The notes beneath the pieces are model-generated. The model had not been told where the DNA came from and searched no databases. It worked only from the letters and a program-made list of their open reading frames with translations. DNA of 64,000 bases from Lentinus brumalis (lineage: Eukaryota; Basidiomycota; Agaricomycetes; Polyporales; Polyporaceae). The stretch spans positions 434,001-498,000 of the forward strand of contig MARA01000025.1 in assembly GCA_001792895.1 (NCBI GenBank), given 5' to 3'. Both the position numbers and the translations under genes were made by a program. Numbering within the stretch: the first letter of the stretch is position 1; each line of letters starts with the position of its first letter. Shown here piece by piece: positions 45,919-57,800 of this stretch.

Positions 45919-46290
45919 CGTGTCCCGAGTCCGAGTCCGAGTCGCGAAGCCAATAAACTAGAAGAAAGAGAAACCGGAGAGGCGAACAAGAGCCTGCGCG
46001 AGGAGGGCCAGTCCGTCGTCGAGGTGGTGGTATGAGATGAAGAGACGAGATGCGAGGTCGCGAGGGCGGGCTCAGGCTCGCCGCACGCGCTCTCGGACGC
46101 GTAGCAATATGCGCACACCGGGGTGACGTGTCACCGCCACATGATCGACCCGGGTGGTGGCGTCTCGCGGTCCGCCGACCATCCTCCAGAAATTAGCCGT
46201 ACATCCTACCGTACTCTACTACAGCCTGCGTTAACCACATGCTTGTCTGACGACTCAGAAGTACCGACGAGAGCCCGAGCGCGCGCGACG
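45919..46290. other. Intergenic, Erv46 promoter and Vps45 3' flank
   Basis: Two genes in the same direction separated by 372 bp. No further gene seen. Confidence 0.6.
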
Positions 46291-48833
46291 CTATGGCTGC
46301 GACGCGATCCGGTCGACGCCCTGCTTCACCTTCCCCAGCAGATTCCTGACACCGTCCTTGATCCCCTCGGTCTGCAGACTGACACCCTCGCCGCTCGTGC
46401 GATACACACCCGGGGCTGGGCCGCCCAGACTCACGTTCACGCCTCCGAGGTTGAGATTCAGCGACGGCATGGCGCTGGACGAGCCCGGCGGCGGCTCGAA
46501 CACCGACGCGGGGAAATTCGCAGCCGCGGTGCGGACCATGTCCAGGAAGCTGCATAGACGAGGTCATTCCTATGCCTCGATCAATCACACGCGGAGACGC
46601 ACCTCGAGGAGTTGTGTACACATGTTCCGCCGAGCAGAAGGCGCGTCCCTGCTGCCGCGGAGGGTCCGCCCGAGGTCGCTTCCTGGTTGAGTAGCGCAAC
46701 CACTCGGGCTTCTTGGTAGGTTGTTCCGCCGATCATGAAGATGATGACGTCCCCGGGTCTAAACATATGTACGTTGGAAACCTCGGAGAGAAGTGAGCTC
46801 GGAGCGAACTCACCGTTGCAGCCCCGCGTTCGGCCCCGCACCATCGAGGAAGGGATGGGTGGTATCACGCAGTCGACCTTTGAAGAGGTTCTCCAGCGTC
46901 TGCGACAGGTGAGGGGTATGTTGCATGTAAACGTTCTCCACGCCTTTGAGGCCCTTGAGTGCTGACCGTCCTTTCGCAAAGAGGGCCTCTGCCGAAAACA
47001 GATCCTCTTGTCGTTGGTCCGAGCCGGCAATGTTCAAGAGTACATACACAAGCTAGAGACGCTTGTTGAGACCCGAAGTCAGAGTGAAGAGTGTGGATCA
47101 GGACGTACTCGTGCATCCTCCCTTGACACGCCGTTCTCCAACATGAGGCTGACAAGCGAGGCGACGTTCTGTGCTTGTGACTTCTGATAGCGTAGGGCGT
47201 ACAACATCACGAGTCTGAGCTTGTTCCATGGCTGGATGGCCGGGTTCGTGATCAAAGCCTGCACGCTCTGTAGTAGTACGCCGTCATCAGCTGGTCGAGA
47301 AAAGAGACAGCAGAATCAGCGTGATGACCCACCCTCAAATCCGCACCAGAGCCAGTCGCAAGGCCTTGCTCAACCTCCCCAATTTCCAACAACTTGTCAC
47401 GCTCGACCAGTCGGCTCAACTCGCCGACAATCGCGACATGCTTGCTGACGTTCCCGCCAAGCTTGCGGAACTCGGGGTACTCCTCGATGAAGCGCTTCAT
47501 GTCCGTTATTGACTGGATCGACGACGGGTTGTTCGCCAGCGAGTGCGACTGGTACGACTGCACGTACGACTTGAGCGCCGTACCGAGATCGCCGAACGTC
47601 GCGAGATGGTGCGCTTGGAAGAACGGGTCAGTCGCCGTCGTCAGCGTGACTTCCTAACAGCGATATCAAGTGATGAGATGCGTTGAGATGTAGAACAAAC
47701 GGGAGCGAGACGAACCTTGAGCTCTGGTCGGATGTCGGGCACAAGGCTCAGATCCACGCGTCCGTTCTGGATGCCCATCAGTTCGTGCACCATCGCCTGG
47801 TACGTCCACTGCGACAGCAGCGGCGTCACAGGGTCGCTTCGCCTGTCCAGGATAAGCAGCAGCGGGGGCACCTGCGTCAGCCGGAAGTCAAACAGCTGCG
47901 ACTCGGTCTGTATCCGATGCTATACTCAGGGCTGTGAGTTTCTGTGCATGCCCGTCGTTCGGTAGCGGTACTCACTTGAATCTCAACTCCGAGCTTCTTC
48001 GCCATCGGACTCGACTTCTCGTACCTGATGACTGGCTTCTTCTTGAGGCTGAGTAGAACTGCGGTCACGCCTTGGACTGCGCGCTCGAGCGCTTTGGGGT
48101 CCCATGAGTTTGGGCTGTTGCCGTAGAGGGGGCGGGAGGCGGTGGGTATATGGTTCAGGGAGAAGAGGCATGGGGACACCGGGGCGTAGTCTGCGAAGTA
48201 TTCCTTGAGAGTGGGCATGAGGGATAGATTCATAACATAACGGGAACGTGAGGACAACAACGACATAGAAGCAGTGCTCCAGTGCACTCAAGGATAGGTA
48301 GGACCATGGGGACGGGAGGTTCATCAAGAGTGGGAGACTAACCTGAACTTCTCGCACAACCTCGTACTCGTCTACGTCCGCAAGTCGCTCAATCGCAGTC
48401 TTGCTCAGGATGTTGCTGAAGTCTGCGCGTTTCCGCAGGTCGGATGAAGCAAGGGGAAGGACGAGACATGCCGCTCACTGACAGAGGTAGTACTCTCCAT
48501 ACTTCGGTTCCCTCAGCTCCGCAGCGAGAGCTTCGAAGCTCTCGTCGCTCGGTTGTAGGAAGCAGATACACTTCATATGCGCCATGCGCTCGCGCTTCTT
48601 GTTGTCGATCTTGTCCGTGAGGTATACTTGGTGTGAGAGGAGTGTAGATTGTGTTGCGGATAGGGAGACGATGGGAGTCTAACGCCATCCACGTCCAATG
48701 AACTTCCGGAGAAAGGTGCAACAGAAGCAACTGAGGTGCTCACTGTGTGATTGTCCAGCAAGAGGACCTTCATCGAAGATGGTGTCGAGACCATCTTCGT
48801 AATGTAGGTCTCCACGGCCTTCACGACATCCAT
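46291..48833 (-). CDS. vps45: Sec1/Munc18-family protein Vps45
   Basis: Ten exons (48833-48744, 48678-48483, 48422-48343, 48203-47976, 47907-47716, 47653-47329, 47290-47109, 47052-46814, 46758-46603, 46549-46291), 648 residues. Start [20 protein letters not shown] is typical of Vps45. SM-family landmarks follow: [100 protein letters not shown] and the C-terminal [22 protein letters not shown] proteins clasp syntaxin-type SNAREs; Vps45 acts with Tlg2 and Pep12-type SNAREs in Golgi-to-endosome traffic. The sixth exon donor is chosen as GTCATC at 47328 because the nearer GTGGGT at 47332 breaks the frame. Confidence 0.94.
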
Positions 48834-49187
48834 GGCGACCTACGTGTTGCGTCCTAGGTCAAATTGGTATGTGCGACGTTCTCGCCGTGTGATGCGGTAG
48901 TCCAGAGAGGGAGAGATGCAGACCAGGTCGAGAAACAACGGCAGACAGGCTGAGGTGGTGGACCGTGGCAGTACTTGGACAGTTACGAAGCGAGGACTCG
49001 GACGCGACGCGCTCCGGGCGCTCCTGCGGAATGCGTGATTGCATGACATGACGTCTCTGGACTCAGTGCCAAGCCTTGTACATAATGTTCGTGGAAACTT
49101 GACAATGAAAGTCATTGCTTTCGACATCTCTTTCGCTCTCACACACACAGAGTATCACCCTACCGTCACCTCTCACTCGCTGCTCAG
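48834..49187. promoter_or_regulatory. Divergent promoter region, Vps45 / GSKIP
   Basis: 354 bp between two start codons pointing away from each other. No TATA box stands out; a CT-rich stretch with a CA run lies near 49125-49150 on the GSKIP side. Confidence 0.5.
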
Positions 49188-49601
49188 ATGTCCACAGACA
49201 ACCAGCAATCCCAACCTCGCTCGTTCATGGAGGAGGAGCTCAAGCGCGCGCTGAACGAGCTGGCCTACGGGATCACCAAGTACGAGATGGTCTCGGGCTC
49301 GCCCATGAAGGCGACCGCGCGCATCGTCATCATCGAGAACGAGACTTTCCTCGTATCTCTCACGAGCAGAGGATTCCAGGTACGCCGCGCGCACGTCTCC
49401 GATTGTGTATGGTACGGACGCGTCCGCTCGCAGCTCCACAGCCCGACGGAAGCACCCATGGACCCCGACCACGATGCGGAGGGTCCCGTCTTTGAGACTC
49501 TCGAACAGCTGTTGGCACACGTGAGTTCCAAATTCGAGGCGGCGCATAGGAGTGCGCTACAGGTGAAGCTCGAGTCCCTGAACTCGGCGGACGGGGCGTA
49601 G
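49188..49601 (+). CDS. GSKIP-domain protein
   Basis: Two exons by my model (49188-49379, 49434-49601), 120 residues. The 54 nt intron has good signals (CAG|GTACGC...CGCAG) but is a multiple of three without a stop, so unspliced RNA would give a 137-residue protein. The first exon has LKRALNELAYGITKYEMVSG and ARIVIIENETFLVSLTSRGF. The second has VFETLEQLLAHVSSKFEAAH and ALQVKLESL. These line up with human GSKIP (helix, beta strands, then the YSLLDTLSPAYREAF-like C-terminal helix, which binds GSK3 in humans). The family is small and usually cytosolic. A role with GSK3 or a PKA anchor here is inference. Confidence 0.75.
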   Translation: MSTDNQQSQPRSFMEEELKRALNELAYGITKYEMVSGSPMKATARIVIIENETFLVSLTSRGFQVRRAHVSDCVWYGRVRSQLHSPTEAPMDPDHDAEGPVFETLEQLLAHVSSKFEAAHRSALQVKLESLNSADGA

Positions 49602-49754
49602 GTGCGTGCTATGCCCTTCCCTGAACACAGTAACAGTGCTCATCGCGTGCTCGATAGTGGTTACTTGCATGGACACAAGATACCGCACTGTAGATGTGAA
49701 ATGTATGATACCTGTTGTACAACTGCCAAGCGCAATCCTCTATCCGGCCGACGC

Positions 49755-50638
49755 TCATTCCTTCAAGCTACCCGTCTCCTGTCTACGCCGCAGCGCGTCC
49801 CGGTACGCGTCCTCTGTGAACACAAAGTCTGACTGAGTCCGCACCTTCTGTATCGTCTCGTTGATCCACTTCCTCTCCTCCTCGTTCCGCAAGCAGTTCG
49901 CCCACCACCTGTCCATGCTGCTCCTGATCGTCTGCGTGTTGAGCTGCTGCTTCGCGCTCTGCTCGGCCAGCACGAACAGCAGGAAGCCCGCGTTGTACCG
50001 TTCGAGGCCGAACTCGGACAGGCACTTGAGGATGCGAGATATACGGAGATAGTTGTGTGGCGCGCCTGTGGCTCATCGTGAGCTGAGGGTCACATCCTGT
50101 GCGTTGATCCTACTCACGAACAAGGTTCCGGTACCTCTCCTCCCAGTTCTCCGCACGTCGGAGCTCGCCCGTCTCTTTGGAGACAAGTTCCATGCCGTAG
50201 AAGCCAAGCATGAGCTCATATGATCTCTCGAGTCGTTCAAGAACCTTTGGGTCCTCTTTCATCGCAGCGATCTCGTGCTTCTGTAGGGGCTGCGCTTCGA
50301 AGTTCATCCCGTACTCTTGCAGCGGGAACCTGTATCAGACGTTTAATGAGGGATCCGCCCTGTCCGCCGCTAACGACGTACAGCCATTGTATGTAGCCGT
50401 GCTTGTACTCGAGCCTCCGGTAGTCCGTCTTCCACCTGCAGAGGCAATTGTACTGAGGCGCGTGCTATGCATGAGGATACAATGTAACTTACTGTTCATG
50501 TAGAGCGTCGATGAGGAGGTTGTCTGGCTTGCAGCGTCGCACGTTCCTGTAGAACTCTAGATTTGCGTTCAAAGATGGCTCATCGGGTATACGTGAGTAT
50601 CCTTCCAAGAATTCGCGGATATCTCCAGGCAGGGACAT
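49755..50638 (-). CDS. Opioid growth factor receptor (OGFr-N) domain protein
   Basis: Four exons (50638-50493, 50435-50382, 50329-50118, 50065-49755), 240 residues. Start MSLPGDIREFLEGYSRIPDE. The OGFr-N domain covers most of the protein: NLEFYRNVRRCKPDNLLIDA, YKHGYIQWLFPLQEYGMN, LMLGFYGMELVSKETGEL, NYLRISRILKCLSEFGLERY and FLLFVLAEQ. The KHGYIQWLFP block is the family hallmark. In fungi these proteins are short, lack the vertebrate repeat tail, and have no known function. Tail ends with RDALRRRQETGSLKE. Confidence 0.88.
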
Positions 50639-50944
50639 GATGTGAAGTGCGTATGATGGACGAAGTGAGACTCTAGGAAGTCTAGTTGCGAAAGAGGTGT
50701 TGGGCAGAAGATGTTTCGTCCTGTATACCCGCATGCGGGGAAGACGCGTCTTCGGAGGAGCGCGTGTCATTAGCGATAATCGACGGGGATTCAATCACTG
50801 GTTTATGAGTATAATCGGAGTTCGATCAGTATATAATGCGGGTCAACCACCAGCCACAACCGCGTTTCAACGCGTCGACGGCGTCTGTCAGACTCACTTC
50901 ACTCTAGCCTGCCAGTGGTTGGAGGCATCCTTCCATTACGAAAC
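50639..50944. promoter_or_regulatory. Divergent promoter region, OGFr-N / coiled-coil protein
   Basis: 306 bp between divergent start codons. A TATA-like GTATATAATGC lies near 50829 on the plus-strand side. Confidence 0.5.
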
Positions 50945-52507
50945 ATGCCTTCTGTATCGTCATCCACGTCCAACATCTCCGTTTCCGATGCTCTCGCTAA
51001 TCTCACGAAGGCGGCGACGGTCGCAGTGCGTCATGACCCTCTGCTGCATTGTTCTCCAAGGATCTCGGTGGCTGAGGTGTATCTTGTGTGTCTAGCTCAA
51101 CGTGGTACAAGGCACACAAGAACGCGCTCAAGACGAGCTTGCAAGGTTGCGGGATGAGCGGGATGACGCACTGAAAGCGTTGCAGGAAGCGCAGCTCGAC
51201 GCCAAGGACTTGGAAGTCCGGGAGGAGGGATGGAAGGCTGCTGTGAGTTGCACACCTTTCCCCGCAGTGTATGTGCTGATCGCGAGCCCCTACCCTCCAG
51301 CTTGACAAGTCAGACCTGACCGTGAGGCAACCTTCGTGCTCGGTACACTCATAACTCATCCCCATGTCGCACAGATCAAGCACCAAGCAGAGACAATCGC
51401 TCAACTCCGCGCCGAGGTACAACAATGGAAGACCCAGCTGAACCGCCTGGAGGAGTCGTCACGACAGGAAATAGAGGGCTGGAAGGACCAATACCGGCGG
51501 GCAGAGCACGAACGCACCCGCCTCTCCGCGCGCATCGAAGAGCTCATCGCCGGACAACTCGCCGTACGTGACCTCTCCCTCCACTCCCTCATCACTCGTC
51601 TGAACGTCCGCGCCCAGTGGAACGCCGCCGCACATGCGTACACGGCCCCTTACACCCCCCGAATGGCGTATGCCAACCTCGACGAATCCGCGGCGTCGTC
51701 GTCCGCTACCAAGCGTGCATCCACCTCCCACTCCCATCGAGCTGGCACCCCCCACACGAGCCGTGCGCCCGCAGACGGCGAGGGCGGCCCCTCAACCACC
51801 ATGCGGAAGTCAAGAGCCCCACACAGCGCGCGTGGTCATGCGCAGGCCGATTCGAGGTCACGCAACACCTCCCCGACACGCCCACGACGCAATAACGCTT
51901 CTGCGGCACAATCCCAAGCAGCTGGCAGCAGCCGCGCAACGCCTCGTACCCCGGCAGCTTCGCGTGCTGCCCCTTCGCAAGTGCAGTCTCAGCCACACCA
52001 GCGGGTCATCAGGCGCGTGACGGCCATCGTGGACGTCGACGTCAAGGAGGAAGAAACGGACGACGCCTTGGACGACCTGGAGTCCGCGTCCGCGGCTTCT
52101 GGGTCGGTGTACGACCCGGACGACGCACCACCGATTCCGCTGGGTGGTCGGAGACGGCGGGGGTCCGCCAAGCACAAGCGGACGGCGCAGCAGCTCGACG
52201 AGGAGGAGCAGACGGCGTATGAAGACGAGGAGGAGTACGGTGCAGAGGACGATGAGGCGGAGGACGATGAGCTTCTGATCGGTGCGAAGGTTGGTTATGC
52301 CCCCTCCACACGACTGCTGCGTGCATTGCGCTGACCTGTTCGTGGTAGACTAAGAAGCCCTCGCGAGCACCCGTCGCGGAGCCCAAGCAGTCTCATGCCA
52401 ACGGAGGAGGCAAGCAGTCAGGTCCGGCGAAGAGGCGCAAGGTTGATGCAGGTGGGAATGCGATCTCCGCTCAGGCGGGTCAGCGCAAGGCTGCGAAGAC
52501 GAGATGA
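50945..52507 (+). CDS. Coiled-coil protein with acidic and basic nuclear-type tail, unknown
   Basis: Six exons (50945-51025, 51096-51242, 51301-51321, 51375-51563, 51618-52289, 52349-52507), 422 residues, phases all consistent, including a 21 nt exon. Residues about 30-145 form a coiled coil with heptad-like spacing (ELARLRDERDDALKALQEAQ, then QLRAEVQQWKTQLNRLEES). The middle is Ser/Ala/Arg-rich and disordered. Residues about 310-370 are acidic (DVKEEETDDALDDLE; YEDEEEYGAEDDEAEDDEL). The C-terminus has a classical nuclear signal AKRRKV. No family is recognised with confidence. Layout suggests a nuclear scaffold or chromatin-linked protein. Confidence 0.72.
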
Positions 52508-53404
52508 CGTGTATAAGCACCGTGCCACCGTCGCTCTACTGATTCTGCGTGTATGACTACGTTTGATGTGTATGATTGTGTGTAGATAGCTATAGTATCA
52601 GGAGTAGTATGTACCGATGAATAGCCAACTCAATCTTGGTGAGTGAGTTTGCTCGGAGATTTTTACAACATCTTTATTTGAGATGATCTCCTTCGGCTTC
52701 ATGATCTATAACCGTAAACGTACCCTCGACTGTAACAGCCATCACACACCGATGCCACTGATGCAGATCAGCCACTGGCAGTCCATCTTCGTCACATTAT
52801 AATATACAGATGCCAATCATACAACAGCAGTAACGCCGCACATGCTGGTACCCAAGAGAGGAAAGGAAGCAAGAGTTTATAGCAGGAGAGCAACGGTCGA
52901 GTAAGTGGGGGTTCGTATGGTAAGAGTAGATTTTGGGCTGGGTCGTCGTGGTATCATATGTGTAGCGAGGGCGGGAGGAGGAGTGGTGTCGCGCGCAGGG
53001 AGTGGGGGACGTGCATTTGTGATCTGTGGATGAGGAGGTCGGAACGTCTTCGTGGGTGAAGTGCCGTGGGGATGTGACGGTGGGGTCGATGTGTCCAGAA
53101 GAGTACGGACGGGACCAGAGACGAGGAAAGACCGTGTGCGCGAATCGGATGAGGAGGAGCAGCGGAGCAGTAGGAGGATGGGACAGGGAGCAGTCCATGA
53201 TGGCAAGGCAAATGTAGGGCGAACTATGGACAGACGAACGGGCGGGGCCCAGGAGTGGGGGGGACCGCGATGGCGACCAGCGGATAGTATCTATGGACAG
53301 CAACCGATTCCGAGGGCTTGAAGGCGGGCGGTGAGGGCTAGATACAGCAACGTGCAGGTCGTGGCATGTCGTGAGTCGTGAGTCGTGGTGCTCGTGGTGT
53401 GTCG
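52508..53404. other. Convergent intergenic region
   Basis: Between two 3' ends. Open frames on both strands are low-complexity; no gene seen. Confidence 0.6.
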
Positions 53405-54817
53405 TTAGACGTTTTCGACGCCCGCGATGGGGCGCTGGCGTTCTGCGGCCATGGCACGCTCGTGGTGCGCGCGTGCGCGAGCGTCACTGTAAGACACAAA
53501 CGCGTGGTTAGCACATAGCACGGGAGGGAGAAGAGGAGGGAAGGGAGATGACGCACGGCCTGTTCAGGATGGACTCGGAGCCGGTGAAGAAGAATGCGTC
53601 GTAGAGGAAGGTGCCGACGAGGGCTCCTATGATGGGGGCAATCACCGGGCACCACAGCCAGTACTGATTTCTGAACGAGAACACTGCGCGGGCGAACGTA
53701 CGTGAGTCCAATTTGGAGTGCGAAGGGTCGAAGCACCGGCTTACCTTGGCCTCCGTAGCCGACCATGGCGGTCAGTAGCCTGGGACCGAGGTCACGAGCA
53801 GGATTAATGGCGTAGCCTGGGCGTGGTCGAAGTGAGTGTGAGAAGGACAGCTCGAAGCGGGGAATAGACTGGAGGGCGGTGGGACGTACCGGTCTGCATT
53901 CCGAGGGCGGCACCGATACCGAGGATCATGATGAACAGGACGAGGGGGGCGAGACCCGGCGGCGGGGGGCCGTTCCGGTTATCGTTGATTGCGCAGACCA
54001 CGATGAGGAGCACGGCGGTACCCAAGAACTCGTCGAAGAAACACGACACTGAAGTCATGTAGTCGAGCTAGACGTGGACAAGGCGGTGAGCTTCTGCGCG
54101 ATCTAGCATGAACGAGCGCAAACGTACGGCGTAGGTGGAGAACAAGCTCGCGGTGGTGAGGGTACGGACGTTCCGTCCTCCCTCGACGATGTCGATGGCA
54201 TGGATGTAATTAGCGTAGATGATCCCGGCACCACATAAACCGCCCATGACCTGGGCGAAGATGTACGCCGGAACCTTGCGCCAGGGAAAGTCCCGGAACG
54301 TCGCCAATGCGATGGTCACTGCTGGATTGATGTGGCCTCCAGAAATGCCTGAAGAGACCCACACGCCCAAAGCGGTGCCAACCGCCCAGCCAAAGTTGAG
54401 AGATAGGTAGTCCTGTTCCCGACAGGTGAGCACGCATTCGACAACGATGCGTCGGACGCACTTACGCCCTTGGGTGACGAGGCAACGCTCGTATTCCCTG
54501 AAAGCACCACTTGGCAGTCCACGCCGGTACCGAAGATGATGAGGATCATGACGCCGAAGAACTCGGCGACAGGCTCGCGCAGGACCTCGCTGGGAAAGAC
54601 GGGAAACGCGTGAGATGGCACGACATCGATGACGCACGGGGCAGACATACCGTATTCTTGACCATCGGTTCGGATATTTTGTGTAGTGGACGGCGAGCTC
54701 TCCATCGAAGGACTCGGCGCGCTGACTTGATGACGACACGTCCTCATGATAACTGGCCGTCTCCTTGTATTTTTCGGCCTCGGAGGAGGTGGAGGTGCGC
54801 TGCTTACGCTGGGACAT
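53405..54817 (-). CDS. Aquaglyceroporin (MIP family)
   Basis: Seven exons (54817-54651, 54589-54466, 54412-54128, 54067-53890, 53816-53745, 53683-53557, 53486-53405), 344 residues. A Ser-rich cytosolic N-tail of about 55 residues precedes the first span ([20 protein letters not shown]). The two half-helix motifs are intact: [12 protein letters not shown] and [13 protein letters not shown]. Asp directly after NPAR is the usual mark of glycerol-conducting members. Other spans include [53 protein letters not shown] and [20 protein letters not shown]. It should be a plasma-membrane channel for glycerol and possibly water. Confidence 0.93.
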
Positions 54818-57800
54818 GGTGGTGTGCTGTGGGAGGGGAAGATGGGGACCGCGGGACCGGGGACACGCAGAAACTCGGGCGGGAACATGGGGTGAGGATT
54901 ATATACGCGGGGTCGGGCTTGGGAGAGCGGTTTCGCGTCGGAGCGGGGTCCGGGGATGGCAAAACGGTATTGGGTCGAAAGGGCGAGAAGGCACGCCGGG
55001 GGATAAGTTATCCGAAAAGGAACGCCCCACCGGCGATGAAGTGGGCTCCCTGGGCTGCTCGCCGAGGACAGCGGGAGGACTGGAGTCGCATGACGAGCCT
55101 CTGGTTCTCGTCGCACACGGCAAACGACTTCCAAGCACGCGCGTCCCCATACAGACGACATAACCGTGCACATGTGATCGAGATCCCATCGCTCTCTCCC
55201 GCTAGCGGGCGCTTCATCCTTCCTGCTGCCTGCAGTGTGCTCGTCGTTGCCCGCCAGCCGGCGTGTACCTAGGTGCACCTGTGCTCTTTTCGCCAGTGGT
55301 CTCTATGTTACTGTACTTATCGGCAAATACACGTCCCCAACCAGCGGCCAGCCCAGCCTTTCCGCTATCAGCGCTTCCAGCCCAGCCGAGAACCGTCGGT
55401 CCGCTCCCCTCCGAGTCTCCGAGTCTCCGACGCAACCACACCCGCCTCTCTGTCTCGACCGTGTCGCCACCTAGAAAGCCTCAGGCCTCAGACATCGCCC
55501 TCTGTGACGGATAAGTATGTGAAGCTTCGCCTCGCTCTGCCTTGCCGCAATGCGAGAGAGTAAGCCGCTGAGGCCGCTCAGCTCCCTTGAGCTCCCCAGA
55601 GCTCCCCCCATGCCGTGCCTCGATCTCCATCACTCTCACTTATTGTGGCGGAACCCACTTCCACGCGAGCACATCTGATCAGGAACGGTCGTCCGTCGTG
55701 ACCGTCTTAACCTCTCTTGAAGCTTTCTCACCCATGGATTCAGCCTGGGCGCGCCTTTACTTTACTGCCAGAGGCTACCGCAGAATGACTAGTCTCTGTC
55801 TCGTACTGTAACATGCTTTGCCACTCTTCCAGGCACATCTCCATGCCAATCTTGCGGAGGAAGAGTTTAATAGTTAACCCTCCCAGGCAGTGGACCCCGG
55901 TCACCGGCGGATCGGTGATCGGTGGCGCCGCATACCTGTCAGTCCGCTGAGGCACCGGTTGCGGCAAGTGCTACTCGGTGAGTTCAGGACAGTTAACCAT
56001 TGACAGGCAGTGCTCATGCAGGCAACTGACTGGCGTTCCCTCGAAAGACCTGTTGGCCAGCGCAGAAGCACGCCTTGTTCAAACGGCAGCTAGTGAGAGC
56101 GGGCATTGCCATACCTCTGCCGCTCTGCGCAATCCCGCAGGCTGGTCTCACCTTCTCCACACCCCACACTTCCTTTGATTTGCGCAGTTATGGATCCAGA
56201 AATTTCGTACTTGCCGCTCCGGGGCTGCGACTCACCCCATGGGCCGTCTCCATACTTACCTCCACCCCCGCATCCGGGGATTCTGAAACCGGGATCAATT
56301 CGACGGCTCAACAGCCTGCTGAAGCTGCCGTCCCGCTGCCCACATGTGCCTCAAAGTTACTAACGCATTCCGTCAGGAGCGTGGTAACGTACCAGCAGAC
56401 CGACACCACTACATACATACAGCACTGCGTCATCGCTATCCGCCGCCGCGCCCTTCCCCCGATGCCGCCTTCATTCTGAAGGGCGCACATCGCGTCTGTG
56501 ATAGTCCGGGCCCGGCGCCATTGGCCGTGCCGACGGCGAGCGATGCCTTAGCCTATGTCGAGTCGGTGCGTGCATTATTCCGACTCACCGTTCCGTAGAC
56601 ATACGGCACGAATTGTGGCGTGAATGGTAGTATGTATACCCATGATGATGATGCTTATGAGGACTACATGATGCGGCGGTTCCTGGCTTCTTGTCGTGGC
56701 CGACTTACATAGCTGCAGGCTCGCACCAGCCCAGCTGCGCAAGAGTACTGCCATGCCGCCAGTGTCATACGCGTAACCCCGGTATGTGTCGAGGAGGTTG
56801 CAAGTTACAAGTCGAGTCGAGTCCAGAGTCCGAAAAGACCTCGGAGCGGTCGAGACGTCCCGAACTCCGAAACAGACTGAACGCCGACTCCCGAAGAGCG
56901 GACCCCGAAGACCTCCTGACCTCGGACCATCCTCAAGGCCTCAAGTTCAACGCTTTGCGAAGCACGATCCCATCTCTCGCGGCCCAAATTCCTAGGCCTT
57001 CGAGCCTCACGCTGATAGGCACAGCGGTCCTGAGTCTATAATCGCGTCCTCATCAACGCCATTCGAGAACTGACGAGTGAATGACCAATGCCGTGGTCAT
57101 GGGTCCCCTGCGCGCGACGCCATCCTCCGCTGCGGGATGCCGCGCGCTCGCACGGTACGTACGCCATTTCGCGTCTCGTCCTATTTCGTCGAGAACCGGT
57201 TATGTACAGCAAGGCACGTCGCCCTCGTGCGTGTGGCAGGTGGACGTCGGCACGATCGCGCTGGATGGCGCTGCAGCCTGTCCGATCGCAGACTCGTCAG
57301 CGCGTAGGCCGCCGGGCACTACTTAGCGAGCCGATTGTGTCACAACTCAAGTATGTACTCACGGGCCACACAGAGCCTGAATATACTTGCGTAAAGTCGG
57401 CTTGGAATGCGCAGCGTTGGGATTCGGTATAGCGGATTATTGCGTGCATGAGCGTCGAGCGAATGGAGGCGCAGCAGGTACGAGTACGTACGTCGGAAGA
57501 CAAAGCCGCCGCATTTCTGATTTTTCTGGACTATGTTAACGAATTTGCCGCAAACTCAGGCAGGTGCTCCTGATTCCGGAGGAGGTCCCGTGGACGAGGT
57601 AGAGCCTGAGTGATTTTCTGGTAAGTCTTTGCTGGCCCTCTTCGACTGTCTACTTACCTCCTCTGATCTCTAGCCTCTCATGCAATGCAGCTAGGTCGGA
57701 CACCGCGGTGGCACCGCTATCGCTTCGGAGCGCTATTATCAGCCTCTGTTTCCCCTTCGCTGTCAATGGAGTTGACTAGGAACCTGATCGTTTGGGTCGG

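Noticed and set aside
49513..49528. Second possible donor (GTGAGT) in the GSKIP gene
   Set aside because: Splicing here would remove the conserved C-terminal helix that aligns with human GSKIP.
53338..53913. Minus-strand 191-codon frame overlapping the aquaglyceroporin
   Set aside because: Runs through three real introns in changing frames; the spliced aquaglyceroporin model is continuous with both NPA motifs.
54316..55278. Minus-strand 320-codon frame
   Set aside because: Overlaps aquaglyceroporin exons in another frame and continues into its promoter; no motif.
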